From contig JAGWUO010000029.1 in NCBI GenBank assembly GCA_028868395.1, positions 1-9,033 of the forward strand: a stretch of 9,033 nt of DNA, read 5' to 3'. Positions within the stretch are counted from its first letter, which is position 1. Every line of letters starts with the position of its first letter. Below, piece after piece: positions 1 to 6,482 of this stretch. The notes beneath the pieces were generated by a model. That model was not told the origin of the DNA. It saw only the letters and a program-made list of their open reading frames with translations, and searched no databases. The DNA is from Cytophagales bacterium (GTDB lineage Bacteria; Bacteroidota; Bacteroidia; Cytophagales; Spirosomataceae). The position numbers and the translations under genes are program-made.

Positions 1-729
1 GAAACCTAATTTCATCGAAGAATATTCCGTGTGATATCCACCAATTAATTCTGTCTCACACTCTGGTAAGTCAAATGGCGTACGATTACACTCTGCAAAG
101 GCGCAAATCAAGAAAATCACAAAACCCATCGGTTGGTACAAGATGTTCCAATGACCGTTTTGTTGTGCTTCCACAATGGCTTTTGTAGAAAGAGAACCTG
201 TCATCATCAAAATGGCGATGATAGAAAGCCCCATGGCAAGTTCGTATGAGATGTTTTGAGAAGCAGCACGAATCGCGCCTAACAACGAATATTTGTTATT
301 AGATGCCCAACCACCAATCAAGATGCCATACACACCCAATGACACGATACCAAAGACCCATAAAATACCGATGTTCACATCGATGCCTTGCAAGTCAAAA
401 GTAACGTCACCGATCGTTACTGTATCTCCAAAAGGAACCACCGCCGAGGTCATCAAAGCAGTTAACATCGACAAACAGGGTCCCATAATGAACAACCATT
501 TGTTTGAGTTAGCCGGAATGAAATCTTCCTTCATAAACATCTTCACCGCATCCGCTAAAGGCTGCAAAATCCCGAAAGGACCCGCACGATCCGGACCAAT
601 ACGGTCTTGCATAAAGGCCGCGATCTTACGCTCGAAATACGTTGAATAAGCTGCAACCCCTAAGGTGATCAAGAAGATGACCCCGATGAAGGAAGCTTTG
701 GCAATAAAAACTGAATCAAATAAGTTCAT
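1..729 (-). CDS. nuoH: NADH-quinone oxidoreductase subunit H (NuoH), 3' end outside window
   Basis: NuoH is the membrane subunit of complex I that forms much of the quinone-access chamber and joins the peripheral arm to the proton-pumping membrane arm. The frame is open from an ATG at 729 to the window edge and gives 243 residues with no stop. Family members are usually about 330 to 350 residues, so roughly the last 100 are missing. Recognisable blocks are YFERKIAAFMQDRIGPDRAG (31-50), LQPLADAVKMFMKEDFIP (55-72), and near the edge AECNRTPFDLPECETEL (212-228) followed by GGYHTEYSSMK (230-240). The acidic residues of that loop are a family hallmark. Hydrophobic helices lie near residues 9-29, 78-98, 118-140, 162-180 and 197-212. 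The start codon directly follows the nuoG stop (TAG then ATG, no gap), which suggests translational coupling. The gene is intact as far as it can be seen. Confidence 0.96.
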   Translation of the reverse strand, partial: MNLFDSVFIAKASFIGVIFLITLGVAAYSTYFERKIAAFMQDRIGPDRAGPFGILQPLADAVKMFMKEDFIPANSNKWLFIMGPCLSMLTALMTSAVVPFGDTVTIGDVTFDLQGIDVNIGILWVFGIVSLGVYGILIGGWASNNKYSLLGAIRAASQNISYELAMGLSIIAILMMTGSLSTKAIVEAQQNGHWNILYQPMGFVIFLICAFAECNRTPFDLPECETELIGGYHTEYSSMKLGF

Positions 730-1761
730 CTATTTCTTTTTAGATTTAGGTAAAGCAGGTTGAATGCCTAAAAAACTACGGTCACGGTCGTCATTGATTT
801 GCTTGTAATCACGTGCCGCTTGTAACACAGGGAACGCTGGCTTAATCAAATTCGCACCATATTTATTCGCTGAGATCACGGAGTGACGAGACACATTCGT
901 CGGTCCTTCGATTACCCAATCAGACGTCTTTTTCTTGTCAAAACGACAGCCATTACAAATGAAATCCGTTACTTCGCCCCACATGTTCTTGCGACCTGTC
1001 ACACGGATAACCTCATCACCTTTGTACCAGATGGTTGCTTTACCTGAACATTTCTCACACTCGCAATGTGCATCTACAGGCTTCGAGAACCACACACGGC
1101 TCTTGAAACGGTAGGTTTTATCTGTCAATGCGCCCACCGGACATACATCAATCACGTTACCAGAGAAGTCGTTATCAATCGCTTTCTCAATGTAGGTACT
1201 GATTTCCGCGTGATCCCCGCGGTGCATCACCCCGTGAACACGGCCATCCGTGATTTGATCTGCTGTATACACACAACGGTAGCACAAGATGCAACGGTTC
1301 ATGTTCAGCTGAATGTTAGGACCTAAATCCGTCGGCTCGAATGTATTACGCTCTTCAACCGTACGCGTCGATGAAACACCATGCTCGAACGAGAAGTCTT
1401 GCAAGTGACATTCACCCGCTTGGTCACATACTGGGCAATCCAATGGGTGATTTAATAACAAGAATTCCACGATGCCCTTGCGTGTTTCTAACACGTCTTC
1501 GTTCACCGTATTTTCCACGATCATCCCGTCTTGAACGGCTGTAATGCAGGCTGGAACTAATTTAGGCATCGGACGAGGATCTTTTTCTGAACCCGCTGTC
1601 ACCTTCACTAAACAAGCACGGCATTTTCCACCTGAACCTTTTAAAGGCTCATAATAGCACATAGCTGGCGGAGCAACCTCAGGCCCGATCATGCGAGCTG
1701 CTTGCATGATGGTGGTTCCTGGTTCTACCTCAAGGGTGATATTATCTATCGTAACTTTCAT
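730..1761 (-). CDS. nuoG: NADH-quinone oxidoreductase subunit G, short form (NuoG-like iron-sulfur protein)
   Basis: This is the iron-sulfur subunit that passes electrons from NuoE/NuoF through the peripheral arm of complex I. It has 343 residues from the ATG at 1761. That start is preferred because the family fold begins at MKVTIDNITLEVEPGTT. An in-frame ATG at 1794 would add 11 unlike residues and overlap nuoF by 13 bases. Ligand sets in order: ferredoxin-type [2Fe-2S] Cys35, Cys47, Cys50, Cys72; His105, Cys109, Cys112, Cys118 (HPLDCPVCDQAGEC, the His-ligated N5 type); Cys157, Cys160, Cys163, Cys207 (N4 type, ending CPVGAL); then Cys233, Cys235, Cys238 with Cys269 or Cys272, possibly an N7-like site. 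The protein ends in a lysine-rich tail shortly after this block. E. coli NuoG is about 900 residues and carries a large molybdopterin-type domain that is absent here. No frameshift is visible, and short NuoG is known in Bacteroidota. Confidence 0.93.
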   Translation of the reverse strand: MKVTIDNITLEVEPGTTIMQAARMIGPEVAPPAMCYYEPLKGSGGKCRACLVKVTAGSEKDPRPMPKLVPACITAVQDGMIVENTVNEDVLETRKGIVEFLLLNHPLDCPVCDQAGECHLQDFSFEHGVSSTRTVEERNTFEPTDLGPNIQLNMNRCILCYRCVYTADQITDGRVHGVMHRGDHAEISTYIEKAIDNDFSGNVIDVCPVGALTDKTYRFKSRVWFSKPVDAHCECEKCSGKATIWYKGDEVIRVTGRKNMWGEVTDFICNGCRFDKKKTSDWVIEGPTNVSRHSVISANKYGANLIKPAFPVLQAARDYKQINDDRDRSFLGIQPALPKSKKK

Positions 1762-1781
1762 ATTCGTTAATTTCTGCCAAA

Positions 1782-3122
1782 TTATTTTGTCCAACTAGCC
1801 CCCTCACGCATAAATACCGCGCCTGGTTTTGTCGCTAATTCTGGGTGCTCAATATGCCACTCGAACTCATCGCGGAAATGACGAATCGCAGCAGCCACTG
1901 GCCAAGACGCCGCATCCCCTAATGGACAAATCGTATTTCCTTCAATTTTCTTCGCTACATCGACTAATAAATCGATATCTTCTTTGCGACCTTGACCGTG
2001 CTCGATGCGGTGCAACACTTTGTCCATCCAACCCGTACCTTCGCGGCAAGGAGAACATTGTCCACACGATTCGTGGTGATAGAATTTCGCAAATGTCAAG
2101 GTGTTGTGAACGATACAAGCTGTCTCATCCATGACCACAAAACCTCCTGATCCTAACATCGTACCGGTCGCAAAACCACCATCTGATAAAGATTCATAGG
2201 TCATCAAACGCTTCTCCCCTGCCGCTGTCGTTAAGATTAACTCGGCTGGCAAGATAGGCACGGACGAACCACCGGCTACGACTGCTTTTAGTTTATGTCC
2301 ATCGCGAATACCGCCGCACCATTCATCGGAATAGATGAAATCTTCGACCGTAATCCCTAATGGGATCTCGTAAACACCTGGTTTTTTGATGTGACCAGAC
2401 GCGGAGATTAATTTCGTACCTGTACTACGTCCTACACCAATCGCCGCATAGGCATCGCCACCGTTATTCACGATCCACGAAGTAGCTGCGATAGATTCCA
2501 CGTTATTTACAACGGTAGGACATTGCCACAAACCTTTTACCGCTGGGAAAGGCGGCTTATTACGTGGATTACCTCTTTTACCTTCTAATGATTCTAATAA
2601 AGCGGTTTCTTCCCCACAGATATAAGCCCCACCACCCGGTTGAACAAATAGGTCTAAATCATATCCAGAGCCTAAAATATTCTTTCCTAATAATCCTTTA
2701 TCGTATGCTTCTTGAATGGCTTTTTCTAGAATATTGATCACATACATCAATTCCCCACGCACATAGATGTACGAGGTGTTTGCTCCTAAAGCAAACGAAG
2801 AAACAATCATTCCTTCGATTAACGTGTGTGGGGATTTCCACATTAAATAATGATCCTTGAACGTACCAGGCTCTGATTCGTCTGCGTTACACACTAAATA
2901 ACGAGGCACACCCTCCGGCTTAGCCAAAAATGACCACTTCATGCCTACCGGGAAACCAGCCCCTCCACGGCCACGAAGACCTGACTTTTTCACCTCTTCG
3001 GTTACTTCGTCAGGAGTCATTTTCTTTAACGCTTTTTTGACCGCTGAATACCCACCATGCTTCATAAACACATCAATGGTGTCAATGTTAGGTACGTCTA
3101 TATGTTCGGTTAATATCTTCAT
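1782..3122 (-). CDS. nuoF: NADH-quinone oxidoreductase subunit F (NADH- and FMN-binding)
   Basis: NuoF is the entry point of complex I: it binds NADH and FMN and hands electrons to cluster N3. The 446 residues match the usual family length. Visible blocks are the flavin/nucleotide loop GLRGRGGAGFPVGMKW (48-63), YLVCNADESEPGTFKD (75-90), and GGGAYICGEETALLESLEGK (163-182), followed by an SLBB-type segment around 245-330. The N3 [4Fe-4S] ligands are Cys353, Cys356 and Cys359 in ESCGQCSPCREGTGW, plus Cys399 in NTICPLGDAASWP. The ATG at 3122 lies 8 bases downstream of the nuoE stop. The start MKILTEHIDVPNI is followed at once by the expected fold, so no other start is needed. With NuoE present next door, the complex should use NADH, unlike complex I types that lack NuoE and NuoF. 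Confidence 0.98.
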   Translation of the reverse strand: MKILTEHIDVPNIDTIDVFMKHGGYSAVKKALKKMTPDEVTEEVKKSGLRGRGGAGFPVGMKWSFLAKPEGVPRYLVCNADESEPGTFKDHYLMWKSPHTLIEGMIVSSFALGANTSYIYVRGELMYVINILEKAIQEAYDKGLLGKNILGSGYDLDLFVQPGGGAYICGEETALLESLEGKRGNPRNKPPFPAVKGLWQCPTVVNNVESIAATSWIVNNGGDAYAAIGVGRSTGTKLISASGHIKKPGVYEIPLGITVEDFIYSDEWCGGIRDGHKLKAVVAGGSSVPILPAELILTTAAGEKRLMTYESLSDGGFATGTMLGSGGFVVMDETACIVHNTLTFAKFYHHESCGQCSPCREGTGWMDKVLHRIEHGQGRKEDIDLLVDVAKKIEGNTICPLGDAASWPVAAAIRHFRDEFEWHIEHPELATKPGAVFMREGASWTK

Positions 3123-3130
3123 CCTAGGCC

Positions 3131-3616
3131 TTATTTGCTAAGTTCATCTATAATTTCATCCACTTTCTCTTTCGTCAAGTGCATGTAGTATTTTTCACGG
3201 ATTTGGAATACAGGACCCCATCCGCAAGCGGCTAAACATTCCACTTCTTTGATGGTAAACTTACCATCCTTCGTTGTTTCGCCGGTATTTATTTTCAAAC
3301 GTTTCTTCAAGTGATCGTATACTTCCACGCCACCCATTAAGCAACAAGGGCCCGTACGGCAATACTCAATCACATGCTCTCCTACGGGCTCCAAGTGGAA
3401 CATCGTGTAGAATGACGCTACCTCGTACACCTCGATGGGAGCAATGGAAAGTAGGGACGCTACATAATCCATTACTTCCGGCGAGCACCATTTCCACTCC
3501 GCTTGCGCTAAGTGAAGAATAGGCAACAAGGCCGACTTTTGCTTTCCATCCGGATAGCGGGCGATAATTTTTTTCACTAATTCCAGCGTTTCTGCTGGGA
3601 AAACAATCTTGCTCAT
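3131..3616 (-). CDS. nuoE: NADH-quinone oxidoreductase subunit E ([2Fe-2S] thioredoxin-like)
   Basis: NuoE is the 24-kDa-type subunit that pairs with NuoF and carries the [2Fe-2S] cluster N1a beside the FMN. The 161 residues are the normal length. The helical N-terminal part contains ALLPILHLAQAEWKW (29-43) and the family block IEVYEVASFYTMFH (61-74). Cluster ligands are Cys86, Cys91, Cys127 and Cys131, with spacing C-x4-C-x35-C-x3-C, the same as in E. coli NuoE. Residue 92 is an additional Cys next to ligand 91 (GPCCLMGG). The segment after Cys131 reads GWGPVFQI where many homologues have GTAPV or similar. I read this as lineage variation. The start is 3 bases after the nuoD stop and the stop is 8 bases before nuoF, so it is a middle gene of the operon. 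Confidence 0.97.
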   Translation of the reverse strand: MSKIVFPAETLELVKKIIARYPDGKQKSALLPILHLAQAEWKWCSPEVMDYVASLLSIAPIEVYEVASFYTMFHLEPVGEHVIEYCRTGPCCLMGGVEVYDHLKKRLKINTGETTKDGKFTIKEVECLAACGWGPVFQIREKYYMHLTKEKVDEIIDELSK

Positions 3617-3619
3617 GTC

Positions 3620-4855
3620 TTATGTATCTAACTCTCCTGCAATTACGTTCATCGATGACATCGTTACGATCGCATCTGAAAGGGTGGTTCCCTTGATCAT
3701 TTCTGGGAAAGCCTGGTAATAAATATAGCCTGGACGACGGAATTTCAAACGGTAAGGCGTACGGCCTCCGTCAGAAACCAAATGGAAACCTAATTCTCCG
3801 TTTCCGCCTTCTACTGAATGGTAAACCTCACCCACTGGTGCATCGATCTCTCCCATCACAATTTTGAAGTGGTAGATCAAAGCCTCCATGTTGTGGTAGA
3901 CGTCTTGTTTCTTCGGTAAATAATAATGAGGCGCATCCGCGTGATAAGATCCTTCTGGAAGGTTATCCATCGCTTGTTGGATGATACGCAAACTTTGCCA
4001 CATCTCTTCTTCACGCACTAAGAAACGATCGTATGTATCACCTTTTGTACCAACCGGTACATCGAATTCAAAATCTTCATAGGAAGAATAGGGATTCAAT
4101 GAACGTACATCGTAATCAACACCTGCTGCGCGAAGATTAGGACCTGTAAATCCGTAGTTCAAAGCACGTTCGGCAGAAATCCCACCCACATTTTGGGTAC
4201 GGTCCATGAAGATACGGTTACGCATCACCATGCCTTCGAATTCCTTCAAAGCAGCTGGAAGTTCTTTTAATAATTTTTGGATTTTCTCGATCGCTACAGG
4301 CGTAAAATCACGCTCCATACCACCGAAACGACCCATATTCGTCGTCAAACGTGCACCACACATCTCCTCGTAAATCTCGTAGATGAACTCTCTCCATTGG
4401 TATACATACAAGAAACCTGTCAAGGCTCCGGTATCTACCGCTAGGATGGAATTACACACAATGTGGTCTGTTAGACGGGCAAGTTCCATCATGATCACAC
4501 GCATATATTGCGCACGTTTAGGAACTTCGATACCTAACAATTTTTCTACCGTCATGTGCCAGCCCATATTGTTAATAGGAGCTGAACAGTAGTTCATGCG
4601 GTCTGTTAAAGTCGTAATTTGATAGAAAGGACGACGTTCGGCGATTTTCTCAAAGGCCCGGTGGATATAACCCACCGTTTGCTCCGCGTCTACGATGGTT
4701 TCTCCATCCATCGTTAAGATGTTTTGGAAGATACCGTGCGTCGCTGGGTGCGTAGGACCTAAGTTTAATGTAGATAATTCATTCACATAAGGTCCCCCTT
4801 TTTGTGTTTTATCTAATCCTACATTAGGGCTGTTTACTAAAGCTATTTCAGACAT
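3620..4855 (-). CDS. nuoD: NADH-quinone oxidoreductase subunit D (49-kDa subunit, quinone site)
   Basis: NuoD forms the quinone-reduction pocket together with NuoB. It descends from the large subunit of [NiFe] hydrogenases but lacks the metal-binding cysteines. At 411 residues it is a stand-alone NuoD, not a NuoCD fusion as in E. coli. The quinone-site His lies in GPTHPATHG (33-41; His36 and His40) and the quinone-site Tyr in LTDRMNYCSAPINN (Tyr89). The 49-residue separation of His40 and Tyr89 equals that of His38 and Tyr87 in Thermus Nqo4. Other family blocks are GRFGGMERDF (175-184), GFTGPNLRAAGVDYD (235-249) and EVYHSVEGGNGELGF (343-357). The protein ends NVIAGELDT, where the family usually ends in an Asp-Arg pair (VDR or LDR), so the last residue is Thr, not Arg. 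The start is 9 bases downstream of the nuoC stop. The exact start is likely but the N-terminal 20 residues are variable. Confidence 0.98.
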   Translation of the reverse strand: MSEIALVNSPNVGLDKTQKGGPYVNELSTLNLGPTHPATHGIFQNILTMDGETIVDAEQTVGYIHRAFEKIAERRPFYQITTLTDRMNYCSAPINNMGWHMTVEKLLGIEVPKRAQYMRVIMMELARLTDHIVCNSILAVDTGALTGFLYVYQWREFIYEIYEEMCGARLTTNMGRFGGMERDFTPVAIEKIQKLLKELPAALKEFEGMVMRNRIFMDRTQNVGGISAERALNYGFTGPNLRAAGVDYDVRSLNPYSSYEDFEFDVPVGTKGDTYDRFLVREEEMWQSLRIIQQAMDNLPEGSYHADAPHYYLPKKQDVYHNMEALIYHFKIVMGEIDAPVGEVYHSVEGGNGELGFHLVSDGGRTPYRLKFRRPGYIYYQAFPEMIKGTTLSDAIVTMSSMNVIAGELDT

Positions 4856-4864
4856 GTCTATTTA

Positions 4865-5365
4865 TTATCGTCCAAACAATTCATCAATCTTATCTTGACG
4901 CGTCGCATCCTCTAACGGATATTCTTTACGCATCGGGTGGTAATCCATCTCGTCCATATTCAGGATACGGGTCAAATTAGGGTGACCTTCGAAGATGATA
5001 CCATAAAAATCAAACGCCTCGCGCTCCATCCAGTTTGCCGTAGCAAAAAGTCCAGTGATTGTAGGGAAAGTAGGTGCTTCGATAGGCGCATAAGCCTTAA
5101 TCCATAGACGCACGTTGTTTTCCAAAGAATGCAAGTGGTAAATCACTCCCAATTCTTGTCCTTTCGCATCTGGAAAATGAATTCCAGCTAAATCCGTCAA
5201 AAACTGAAACTTAAATACCGGGTGTGCATACAAAAAGTGCATCATAGGTACGATATTTTCTACCGCCGTAGTCACCTGCAAAATGCCATGAGACTCCCCT
5301 ATTCCGTATACACTTTCTTCGCCAAACTGCGCTTGTAGCGCTTCGATTATCTTTTCGTTCATCAT
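4865..5365 (-). CDS. nuoC: NADH-quinone oxidoreductase subunit C (30-kDa subunit)
   Basis: NuoC is a cofactor-free structural subunit of the complex I peripheral arm that packs against NuoD. The 166 residues carry the family signature in the C-terminal half: ANWMEREAFDFYGI (110-123), GHPNLTRIL (127-135) and HPMRKEYPL (143-151). The first 100 residues form the expected alpha/beta domain, including FLTDLAGIHFPD (55-66). Two ATG codons are adjacent at the start (5365 and 5362). The first shares its A with the nuoB stop in a TAATG junction, and the second is one codon in. Either would be coupled to nuoB termination, and the sequence does not decide between them. The nuoC and nuoD genes are separate, as is common outside the enterobacteria. 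Confidence 0.96.
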   Translation of the reverse strand: MMNEKIIEALQAQFGEESVYGIGESHGILQVTTAVENIVPMMHFLYAHPVFKFQFLTDLAGIHFPDAKGQELGVIYHLHSLENNVRLWIKAYAPIEAPTFPTITGLFATANWMEREAFDFYGIIFEGHPNLTRILNMDEMDYHPMRKEYPLEDATRQDKIDELFGR

Positions 5366-5913
5366 TATTCGATTCCGTAAGAAGCTAATAAAGCCTTGTA
5401 TTCTGGCTCATTTCTTCTACGCGTACTTTCATTTTTCGCTAATTCTTGAATCTGCATAAAACCATCCAAAATTTGCTCTGGACGTGGAGGACAACCCGGT
5501 ACATACACATCCACAGGGATGATACGGTCAATTCCTTGCAATACAGAATAGGTGTCAAAAATACCACCAGAACACGCACAAGCGCCTACCGATAATACCC
5601 AACGTGGCTCTGCCATTTGGAGATATACCTGTTTTACAACCGGTGCCATCTTCTTTGAGATCGTCCCCATCACCATCAAAACGTCCGCTTGGCGTGCTGA
5701 GAAACTTAAACGTTCCGCACCAAAACGACCGATATCATAATGGGATGCCATCGTAGACATAAACTCAATACCACAGCAAGAGGTAGCAAATGGCAAAGGC
5801 CAAAGTGAATTAGCTCTCGCCAAACCCACTAAATTATCTAAAGATGTAGCGAAAAAACCAGCTCCCTCTACTCCTGGAGGCGCTTCAGCCACTTGAACTG
5901 TTGAATTACTCAT
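5365..5913 (-). CDS. nuoB: NADH-quinone oxidoreductase subunit B (N2 cluster)
   Basis: NuoB (PSST type) holds cluster N2, the last [4Fe-4S] cluster before quinone. The 182 residues are of usual length. N2 ligands are the tandem pair Cys46 and Cys47 in [10 protein letters not shown], Cys112 in VGACACSGG, and Cys141 in [11 protein letters not shown]. Each lies one residue beyond its Thermus Nqo6 counterpart. The segment [19 protein letters not shown] (63-81), with its Arg residues, is the strongly conserved NuoD-facing block. Cys114 is an extra cysteine two residues after ligand 112, where many homologues have Asn or Ser. The C-terminal tail from about 160 is charged and variable. The gene lies 47 bases downstream of nuoA, the widest gap inside this operon. 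I saw no terminator or strong promoter in that gap. The stop overlaps the nuoC start. Confidence 0.98.
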   Translation of the reverse strand: MSNSTVQVAEAPPGVEGAGFFATSLDNLVGLARANSLWPLPFATSCCGIEFMSTMASHYDIGRFGAERLSFSARQADVLMVMGTISKKMAPVVKQVYLQMAEPRWVLSVGACACSGGIFDTYSVLQGIDRIIPVDVYVPGCPPRPEQILDGFMQIQELAKNESTRRRNEPEYKALLASYGIE

Positions 5914-5960
5914 ATCTTATTTATCTGTTGAATGTATAAACTTTGGCAAGACCAATATGT

Positions 5961-6329
5961 TTATTTTTCCCACTTTAAAATTCCTTTTTTCAATACGTAC
6001 AAGAAGCCTACTAATAGTAAGCCCATAAATACAAGCATTTCATAGAAACCGTTCCATGACAAATGTTTGAAATTAACCGCCCATGGATACATAAAGACGA
6101 TTTCTATATCAAATAGCACAAAAAGAATGGCTACTAAAAAATACTTAACAGAGATAGGGGTACGGGCATCACCGATCGATTCAATCCCACATTCGAAAGC
6201 ATCATCTTTCTTTTTAGAATGTCTTTTAGGACCTAATGAGTGAGTAGCCACCATAGTAGCGACGATAAATGCCAAAGCAGCTGCTAGCTGAACAAAAATA
6301 GGAAGGAAATCCTGAGGTTGATAGTTCAT
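5961..6329 (-). CDS. nuoA: NADH-quinone oxidoreductase subunit A (ND3-like membrane protein)
   Basis: NuoA is the small membrane subunit at the joint between the two arms of complex I. The 122 residues contain three hydrophobic helices, near 9-30, 62-84 and 95-114. The long loop between the first two carries DDAFECGIESIGDARTPIS (42-60), with the conserved Cys47 that corresponds to the ND3 loop cysteine of mitochondrial complex I. This loop contributes to the quinone cavity and moves between enzyme states. The acidic residues in FDIEIVFMYPWA (73-84) are the usual ones of the second helix. It is the first gene of the operon; the next gene upstream, guaB, points away. Translation starts at the ATG at 6329, behind an A/T-rich leader without a Shine-Dalgarno match. 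Confidence 0.97.
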   Translation of the reverse strand: MNYQPQDFLPIFVQLAAALAFIVATMVATHSLGPKRHSKKKDDAFECGIESIGDARTPISVKYFLVAILFVLFDIEIVFMYPWAVNFKHLSWNGFYEMLVFMGLLLVGFLYVLKKGILKWEK

Positions 6330-6388
6330 TACGAAGGCTTAAAAATTCAAGCCGCAATTTACAGCTAAAAATCCAAATCTGGGAGAAA

Positions 6389-6419
6389 ATTTCAGAAAAG
6401 GATTGAATTATTTCAGAAA
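6389..6419. repeat. Paired 10-base element ATTTCAGAAA, 21 bp apart, possible operator
   Basis: The same 10 bases, ATTTCAGAAA, occur at 6389-6398 and 6410-6419. Each contains the perfect dyad TTTC-N-GAAA (9 bases), and the start-to-start distance of 21 bp is two turns of B-DNA, so both would face the same side of the helix. The left copy lies just upstream of the guaB -33 element and the right copy lies between -33 and -7. This is where a repressor or a transcription factor would act. The flanks are also partly symmetric (GAAA before the left copy, TTTC after the right copy). The region is A/T-rich, so chance repetition is possible. No regulator can be named from this sequence. Confidence 0.4.
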
Positions 6420-6434
6420 TTTCGTGTAATTTTG
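6403..6434 (+). promoter_or_regulatory. Bacteroidota-type promoter for guaB
   Basis: TAATTTTG at 6427-6434 is a perfect match to the -7 consensus TAnnTTTG described for Bacteroides and Flavobacterium. A TTG at 6403-6405 stands 21 bases upstream, inside the accepted spacing for the -33 element. Transcription would start a few bases after 6434, giving a guaB leader of roughly 40 bases. The match is direct, but promoter activity and the exact start site are inferred. Confidence 0.6.
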
Positions 6435-6482
6435 TCCTGCAAATAAGGGCACTCATTCAACACCCGGTACAAATTATTTGCT

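Noticed and set aside
293..649. 118-codon plus-strand frame opposite nuoH
   Set aside because: It is the antisense shadow of a clear NuoH coding sequence, with no family features and no start signal.
730..1761. Short NuoG as a pseudogene or frameshifted remnant
   Set aside because: All cluster ligands are intact, the C-terminal tail is followed directly by nuoH, and there is no leftover molybdopterin-domain sequence downstream.
1762..1794. Upstream ATG of nuoG that would extend the protein by 11 residues and overlap nuoF
   Set aside because: The extension does not fit the family N-terminus, whereas MKVTIDNITLEVEPG from 1761 does. The shorter start also leaves a normal 20-base gap.
5914..5960. 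Possible internal promoter or hairpin in the 47-base nuoA/nuoB gap
   Set aside because: Only a 4-bp TTGG/CCAA stem is present, and there is no TAnnTTTG match. It is too weak to call.
6226..6456. 76-codon minus-strand frame that begins in the nuoA/guaB intergenic region
   Set aside because: It overlaps the 5' third of nuoA in another frame, shows no recognisable domain, and would start inside the guaB promoter region. The intergenic part is A/T-rich and open by chance.
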